Assembly: GCA_051306415.1 (NCBI GenBank)
Contig: JBPPNE010000377.1
Span: 1-5,853 of the forward strand
Reading direction: 5' to 3'
DNA: 5,853 bases
Source of the DNA: CBDDRG01 sp051306415
GTDB taxonomy: Bacteria > Pseudomonadota > Gammaproteobacteria > Pseudomonadales > Porticoccaceae
Shown here: in pieces, positions 1-4,060 of the stretch
Numbering within the stretch: the first letter of the stretch is position 1
Layout: each line of letters opens with the position of its first letter
Position numbers and translations under genes: made by a program
Notes under the pieces: generated by a model
The model's input: only the letters and a program-made list of their open reading frames with translations
What the model was told of the DNA's origin: nothing
Database searches by the model: none

Positions 1-106
1 CAGCGCCTGGGCGTGTGGTGAGAAATGCACGGGGGATATTTCTTCGCGCGAGACGGAAAAAAGGTCTAACGTCTTCTTCCATCGCTGTGAAGCGGAGAGG
101 GCTACA
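1..106. other. Leader region upstream of hsdR, no gene seen
   Basis: No complete gene is supportable here. Read from base 1, six codons end at a TGA at 19-21, which could be the tail of an upstream gene but is far too short to judge. The stretch 40-75 is poorer in G+C than the coding regions, as expected for a promoter region, but I found no convincing -35/-10 pair. The ribosome binding site of hsdR (GGAGAGG, 94-100) lies at its right end, 6 nt before the ATG at 107. Confidence 0.5.
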
Positions 107-2689
107 ATGAACGTGCAGCGGTTGAGCATCACTGCTCGACCAACACATCCTGAAGGATTCGCCGTGTCCGCGACGGAAGCCACCGCCCGCATCAAGATCA
201 ACCGCTTGCTCGAAGCCGCCGGCTGGCGCTTCTTTGCCGAAGGCGCACTGCCGGCCAACATCCGCCTCGAACCCGGCGTCACCCTCAAATCCACGGATCT
301 CGACGCCCTCGGCAACGACTTCGAGACCGCCAGCAGGGGTTTCGTCGATTTCCTGTTGCTCGACGCCAGGGGTTTTCCGCTGCTGGTGCTGGAGGCCAAG
401 GCGGAGAACAAAAATCCCCTGGTCGGCAAGGAGCAGGCCCGCAAATACGCCCGCGCGCAGAATTGCCGCTTCGTGATTCTCTCCAACGGCAATCTGCATT
501 ACTTCTGGGATCTCGAACGCGGCAATCCTTACGTCATCACCTCATTCCCAACCCCGGACTCGGTCGTCGGCTACCAGAAGGTCACCCCCAACCCGCAGCG
601 CCTGATCGCGGAACAGGTCGGCGCGGACTATATCGTGCTCACCCAGCGCCCGACCTATGCGGCGGAGGCGGGCTGGAAGAATGAGATCGAACGTCCAGCC
701 TACATCACCGCCAACAAGCTGCGTTTCCTGCGGCCTTATCAACTGCGGGCGATCCATGCCCTGCAACGGGCGGTCGGCGAGGGCAAGGACCGCTTCCTGT
801 TCGAGATGGCCACCGGCACCGGCAAGACGCTCACGGCGGCGGCTATCATCAAGCTGTTCCTGCGATCCGGTAACGCCAGTCGCGTGCTGTTCCTGGTGGA
901 CCGGCTGGAGCTTGAGGATCAGGCCAAAAAGGCCTTCGCCGCGTCGCTCTCCGCCGACTTTCAAACAGTCATCTACAAGGAAAACCGCGACGACTGGCGA
1001 CGCGCCGAGATTGTCGTCACCACCGTGCAGTCGCTGCTGTCCAATAATAAATACCAGCGGCTGTTCTCGCCCACCGATTTCGATCTGGTGATTTCCGACG
1101 AGGCGCACCGCTCCATCGGCGGCAACGCGCGGGCGGTGTTCGAGTATTTCGTCGGCTACAAGCTCGGCCTCACTGCCACGCCGCGCGACTATCTGAAGCG
1201 CTTCGACACGGCGAAACCAACCACCCGCGACCCGCGCGAGGCCGAGCGCCGCCTGCTGCTCGATACCTACCGCACCTTCGGCTGCGAATCCGGCGAGCCG
1301 ACCTTCCGCTATTCGCTGCTCGACGGCGTCAAGGACGGCTACCTGGTCAACCCGACCCTGGTCGATGCCCGCACCGAGGTCACCACGGCACTGCTGTCGG
1401 AGGATGGCTTCATCGTCACCGTCACCGACGACACCGGCGACGATCAGCAGGAGACCTTCAAGCAGCGCGAGTTCGAAAAACGGTTCTTTTCCGACGCGAC
1501 CAATGCGCTGCTGTGCAAGACCTTTCTCGAACACGCGCTGCGCGATCCGGTCAGCGGCGAGCTTGGCAAGGCCATCGTGTTCGCCGTCAGCCAGCACCAC
1601 GCCGCCAGGCTGACGCAGATTTTCAATCTGATCGCCGACCGCATGTTTCCCGGCAAATACCAGTCCGACTTCGCCGTCCAGGTCACCTCGCAGATTGCCG
1701 ACGCCCAGCAGTTCACCATCAACTTCGCCAACAACAACCTGCTCGGTGCGGCCAACTTCCTGCCCGCGTACAAAACCAGCAAGGCGCGGGTGTGCGTGAC
1801 GGTGGGCATGATGACCACCGGCTACGACTGCCCGGACATTCTCAACCTCGGCCTGTTCCGGCCCATCTTCTCGCCCACCGATTTCATCCAGATCAAGGGG
1901 CGCGGCACCCGCCTGCACGATTTCCGCGAGCAATTGCTGGACGCCGATATTGCGGCCGGGACTACCCGGCCGCTGAAAACCGCTTACAAGCTGTTCGACT
2001 TCTTCGCCAACTGCGAATACTTCGAAGAGGCGTTCAACTACGACGAGGTGCTGAAACTCCCCAAGCCAGCCAGCGACGGCGGCGACGGGCCGCAACCGCC
2101 GCCAGCCGGGACTTACCAGCACCTGGGCACCGACATCCTCGCCGGCATCAGGGAAGTGGTCGTCGGCAATGAAGGCATGATGATCGACCGCATGTTCTTC
2201 GCGCGCTTCGAGACCAGCGTGCGCGAGAACCCCGCCATCGTCGCCGCCGTCGAGGCCGGGCATTGGGATCGGGTGATCGATTATGTAAACCGCGAGCTGT
2301 TCGACAAGCCCGAGGAGTTCTACAACCTCGACAAGTTGCGCCGCGCCGCCGCCGTCGATCGGCGCCTGACGCTGCGCGAGATACTCGAGAAAATCTTCGG
2401 CCTGATCCCGCGCTTCAAATCCAAGGACGAGCTGTTGGAGGAGGAGTTCGCCAAGTTTGTCGCGGACATCAAGCCGGAAGAGGCCGCCGCCATCCCGGCC
2501 ATTCGCCAGTACTTCAAGGCCTATGTCAGCAATGCCCCGGTGCGCCACATCATCGACAGCCGTCAATTCACCGATCTGGCCACCAACGCCCACCTGCCCA
2601 CCCGCGACTTCAAGGCCGTGCCCGCCAAGTACCGCGCGCTGGTGCCGGAGTATGTGAAGGACTACGTCTCCCTCAACCCGTTTCTGTAG
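107..2689 (+). CDS. hsdR: Type I restriction enzyme R subunit (HsdR), EcoEI-like
   Basis: This 860-residue protein is the motor and nuclease subunit of a type I restriction enzyme, which translocates DNA using ATP and cuts it at a distance from an unmethylated site. The N-terminal part carries a PD-(D/E)xK nuclease: D81, then E96-A97-K98 in LVLEAKAE, followed by Q110 and Y114 of the QxxxY motif typical of HsdR. Superfamily 2 helicase motifs follow: Walker A ATGTGKT (235-241), DEAH (331-334), TATP (356-359), a motif V-like segment VGMMTTGYDCPDI (566-578) and motif VI QIKGRGTRL (595-603). The C-terminal ~180 residues match the helical tail of EcoEI-type R subunits. Length is normal for that group and all key residues are present, so it looks functional. 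The ATG at 107 has GGAGAGG 6 nt upstream. A GTG at 164 with GAAGGA at 152-157 is a credible alternative start that would remove 19 residues. The matching M subunit begins at 4061, separated from it by two toxin-antitoxin modules. Confidence 0.96.
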   Translation: MNVQRLSITARPTHPEGFAVSATEATARIKINRLLEAAGWRFFAEGALPANIRLEPGVTLKSTDLDALGNDFETASRGFVDFLLLDARGFPLLVLEAKAENKNPLVGKEQARKYARAQNCRFVILSNGNLHYFWDLERGNPYVITSFPTPDSVVGYQKVTPNPQRLIAEQVGADYIVLTQRPTYAAEAGWKNEIERPAYITANKLRFLRPYQLRAIHALQRAVGEGKDRFLFEMATGTGKTLTAAAIIKLFLRSGNASRVLFLVDRLELEDQAKKAFAASLSADFQTVIYKENRDDWRRAEIVVTTVQSLLSNNKYQRLFSPTDFDLVISDEAHRSIGGNARAVFEYFVGYKLGLTATPRDYLKRFDTAKPTTRDPREAERRLLLDTYRTFGCESGEPTFRYSLLDGVKDGYLVNPTLVDARTEVTTALLSEDGFIVTVTDDTGDDQQETFKQREFEKRFFSDATNALLCKTFLEHALRDPVSGELGKAIVFAVSQHHAARLTQIFNLIADRMFPGKYQSDFAVQVTSQIADAQQFTINFANNNLLGAANFLPAYKTSKARVCVTVGMMTTGYDCPDILNLGLFRPIFSPTDFIQIKGRGTRLHDFREQLLDADIAAGTTRPLKTAYKLFDFFANCEYFEEAFNYDEVLKLPKPASDGGDGPQPPPAGTYQHLGTDILAGIREVVVGNEGMMIDRMFFARFETSVRENPAIVAAVEAGHWDRVIDYVNRELFDKPEEFYNLDKLRRAAAVDRRLTLREILEKIFGLIPRFKSKDELLEEEFAKFVADIKPEEAAAIPAIRQYFKAYVSNAPVRHIIDSRQFTDLATNAHLPTRDFKAVPAKYRALVPEYVKDYVSLNPFL
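1064..1081 (+). repeat. 18-bp direct repeat in hsdR, copy 1
   Basis: TTCTCGCCCACCGATTTC occurs here and again, identically, at 1868-1885, 804 bp downstream and in the same reading frame. Both copies encode FSPTDF (residues 320-325 here, just before the DEAH motif). It could be chance convergence in a codon-biased gene. Confidence 0.8.
1868..1885 (+). repeat. 18-bp direct repeat in hsdR, copy 2
   Basis: This is an exact second copy of the 18-mer at 1064-1081. It encodes FSPTDF at residues 588-593, immediately before helicase motif VI (QIKGRGTRL). Recombination between the copies would remove 268 codons in frame, including the DEAH and TATP motifs. Confidence 0.8.
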
Positions 2690-2782
2690 CCACAACCCCG
2701 CAGCGCAAGAACCGGGGTCGCGCCGCCGCCGCATCCGGCGTAGACTGATGTCAACGACATTCACTGAACTTCGAGGGCGACC
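2690..2782. promoter_or_regulatory. Gap between hsdR and first TA module; possible operator
   Basis: This 93-nt gap has no gene. A short inverted repeat, ATGTC-AAC-GACAT (2748-2760), lies about 22 nt before the antitoxin ATG. It sits just downstream of a TAGACT hexamer (2741-2746) that resembles a -10 box. The same hexamer occurs upstream of the second TA module. Ribbon-helix-helix antitoxins usually repress their own operon by binding small palindromes, so this is a candidate operator. No good -35 is visible at the usual spacing, so the promoter part is weak. GAGGG at 2773-2777 is the ribosome binding site for the ATG at 2783. Confidence 0.35.
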
Positions 2783-3004
2783 ATGAGCCAGATTACCGCC
2801 CGGCTGCCGGATGAACTGGTGGCCGAACTGGACCACGCCGCCAAGCAGCTCCGGCGCACGCGCGCCGAACTGGTCCGCCAGGCCGTCGAATACTATCTGG
2901 ACGACTTCGAGGACATCTCCCGCGCCATCGAGGTGCTCAAGGACCCCGCCGATCCGGTGCTCGACTGGGAAAGCGTCAAGCGCGACCTGATCGACTTGCC
3001 GTGA
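2783..3004 (+). CDS. Ribbon-helix-helix (CopG/ParD-like) antitoxin
   Basis: This 73-residue protein has the ribbon-helix-helix layout of type II antitoxins. A short N-terminal beta strand (SQITARLP, 2-9) would insert into the DNA major groove as a dimer. Helix 1 (about 11-23) and helix 2 (about 27-41, RAELVRQAVEYYLDD) follow. The acidic, proline-containing tail (about 42-73, with DPADPVLDW) is the part expected to wrap and neutralise the toxin. The ATG has GAGGG 5 nt upstream. The stop TGA overlaps the GTG start of the next gene (GTGA, 3001-3004), the usual arrangement for an antitoxin-first pair. Its likely roles are to neutralise the toxin encoded at 3001-3255 and to repress the operon. The fold assignment is firm; choosing among the CopG, ParD and RelB names is not possible from the sequence alone. 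Confidence 0.9.
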   Translation: MSQITARLPDELVAELDHAAKQLRRTRAELVRQAVEYYLDDFEDISRAIEVLKDPADPVLDWESVKRDLIDLP

Positions 3005-3255
3005 CCTACAGGGTCCAGATCAAGCGCAGCGCCGCCAAGGCGCTGCAAGCCATCGCCCGGGACGAGCGTTTGCGCCTGATCGAGGCCATCGACCGGCTCG
3101 CGGACAATCCGGCCGCAGGCAGCGTGCTCAAGGGGGAGTTCTCCGGCCTGCGCCGCCTGCGGGTCGGCAGCTACCGCATCGTCTACGAAGCGCAGGAACA
3201 ACAACTGGTGCTGCTCGTCGTGCGCATCGGGCACCGCCGCGACATCTACCGCTGA
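3001..3255 (+). CDS. RelE/ParE-family toxin
   Basis: This 84-residue, strongly basic protein matches the RelE/ParE superfamily. It opens with the strand YRVQIKRSAAKAL, followed by the helix DERLRLIEAIDRLADNP, then GEFSGLRRLRVGSYRIVYE (46-63) and the C-terminal VVRIGHRRDIYR (73-84). Arginines 52, 54, 59, 75, 79 and 80, together with H78 and Y83, sit where RelE-type mRNA interferases carry catalytic and RNA-contacting residues. That favours a ribosome-dependent RNase over a gyrase-poisoning ParE, but this is inference. The start is a GTG within GTGA, overlapping the antitoxin stop by 4 bp, so translation is probably coupled to that of the antitoxin. Length is normal and nothing looks broken. 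It lies between hsdR and hsdM, not in a free-standing operon. Confidence 0.9.
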   Translation: MTYRVQIKRSAAKALQAIARDERLRLIEAIDRLADNPAAGSVLKGEFSGLRRLRVGSYRIVYEAQEQQLVLLVVRIGHRRDIYR

Positions 3256-3335
3256 AGATCGCAAGCCAGGCCCGACGCGGTGTCGGAAGGGGTGCGCGCC
3301 CTGCCCGCGCTGCCGGGGAACGCGCCGTGCGATGA

Positions 3336-3364
3336 TTGCGGAGCGAACCTGGCCAGACTAGACT
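3336..3364 (+). promoter_or_regulatory. Putative promoter of the Phd/VapC module
   Basis: TTGCGG (3336-3341) and TAGACT (3359-3364) are separated by 17 bp, an ideal spacing for a sigma-70 type promoter. They match the consensus at 3 of 6 and 4 of 6 positions. The -10 lies 31 nt before the ATG at 3396. A promoter here would let the second TA module be expressed independently of hsdR and the first module. The call rests only on spacing and partial consensus. Confidence 0.35.
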
Positions 3365-3371
3365 AACCATC

Positions 3372-3381
3372 GCTTGCAAGC
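3372..3381. promoter_or_regulatory. 10-bp perfect palindrome, candidate antitoxin operator
   Basis: GCTTGCAAGC is a perfect 10-bp palindrome. It lies between the putative -10 box and the ribosome binding site (CAGGA, 3384-3388) of the Phd-type antitoxin. Phd/YefM antitoxins bind short palindromes in their own promoter regions, so this is a natural candidate site for autoregulation. There is no second copy in the gap, and the assignment is inference from position. Confidence 0.35.
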
Positions 3382-3395
3382 CTCAGGATTCCCCC

Positions 3396-3644
3396 ATGAC
3401 CGCCATCAACATGCTTGAAGCCAAGACCAACCTGTCCCGGCTGGTGGACGCCATAGAGCGCGGTGCCGAGCGCGAAATCGTCATCGCACGCAATGGCAAG
3501 CCGGCCGCCCGGCTGGTGCCGATGGCCGACAGCCCGGTCGAGCAGCGCATCGGCGTCGCGCGCGGCCAGTTCGAGGTGCCGGACGATATCGACGCCCACA
3601 ACGCTGAAGTCGCGCGCCTGTTTCTGGACGCCGCCGCCCCGTGA
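3396..3644 (+). CDS. Phd/YefM-type antitoxin
   Basis: This 82-residue protein has the Phd/YefM antitoxin pattern. The N-terminal MTAINMLEAKTNLSRLVDAIERG (1-23) forms the first strand and helices. EIVIARNGKPAARLVPM (27-43) is the conserved strand-turn-strand with the family's NGKP signature. A charged, presumably flexible tail (44-82) would bind the toxin. The ATG at 3396 is chosen because CAGGA (3384-3388) stands 7 nt upstream and the protein then begins at the family start. An in-frame ATG at 3336 would add 20 residues of non-family sequence and lies over the promoter. The stop overlaps the GTG of the PIN toxin gene (GTGA, 3641-3644). Its expected jobs are to neutralise that toxin and repress the pair's promoter, possibly at the palindrome at 3372-3381. 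Confidence 0.92.
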   Translation: MTAINMLEAKTNLSRLVDAIERGAEREIVIARNGKPAARLVPMADSPVEQRIGVARGQFEVPDDIDAHNAEVARLFLDAAAP

Positions 3645-4027
3645 ACCTGCTGCTCGACACCCATGTCGCCCTCTGGGCCATTGTGGACAGCCCGCGTCTG
3701 TCCGTTGCGGCGCGGGAACTGATTCTGGCGCCACGCGCCGTGGTCTGGATCAGCGCCGCCACGGTGTGGGAGATCGCCATCAAGCACAGCCTGGCGCGCG
3801 GTGACATGCCTGTTTCCGGCGCCGACGCCGTGCGCCATTTCCGCGCCGCCGGCTACCGCTTTCTGCCCATCGAACCGGAACACGCCGTCGCAGTTGAAGC
3901 CCTGCCGCCGCACCATCACGACCCCTTCGACCGCCTACTCATCGCGCAGGCCCAGGTCGAACCCATGCGCCTGCTCAGCCACGACGCCACGCTGGCGCGC
4001 TATGGCGAGCTGGTCGTCCCTGTCTGA
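3641..4027 (+). CDS. vapC: PIN-domain toxin, VapC family
   Basis: This 128-residue PIN-domain protein is a Mg-dependent RNase of the VapC type. The acidic site is complete: D6 in LLLDTH, E44 in TVWEIAIK, D97 in HHDPFDRLLIAQA (D94 also conserved) and D115 in LLSHDATL. The H-x-D-P-F-D-R-L-L-x-A-Q-A block is typical of the VapC subgroup that partners Phd/YefM-type antitoxins, which is exactly the gene upstream. The start is GTG within a GTGA overlap with the antitoxin stop, implying coupled translation. PIN toxins of this kind cut tRNA or rRNA when the antitoxin is degraded; the actual target cannot be read from the sequence. The gene ends 33 nt before hsdM, and nothing resembling a terminator separates them, so read-through into hsdM is possible. 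Confidence 0.93.
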   Translation: MNLLLDTHVALWAIVDSPRLSVAARELILAPRAVVWISAATVWEIAIKHSLARGDMPVSGADAVRHFRAAGYRFLPIEPEHAVAVEALPPHHHDPFDRLLIAQAQVEPMRLLSHDATLARYGELVVPV

Positions 4028-4060
4028 CCACCGCTCGCCGAGCATCACTAGCAGAGCCCC

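Noticed and set aside
39..70. Promoter for hsdR (TTTCTT and TCTAAC-like hexamers)
   Set aside because: The match to consensus is poor and the spacing does not fit well; not better than chance.
2695..2718. Inverted repeat ACCCCG...CGGGGT after hsdR as a terminator
   Set aside because: The stem is only 6 bp with a 12-nt loop and no T-run follows, so it does not qualify as an intrinsic terminator.
542..2836. Very long open frame on the - strand opposite hsdR (764 codons)
   Set aside because: It is an antisense shadow of a G+C-rich gene. Its translation is low-complexity (Gly, Val, Glu, Asp, Ala), with no recognisable domain, while the + strand encodes a complete HsdR.
3272..3286. Hairpin CCGAC-GCGGT-GTCGG after the RelE/ParE toxin
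   Set aside because: It is a 5-bp stem without a T-run in a G+C-rich gap, so neither a terminator nor an operator can be argued.
3383..3919. Open frames on the - strand across the second TA module
   Set aside because: They are opposite two well-supported genes with intact family motifs, and their translations show no domain.
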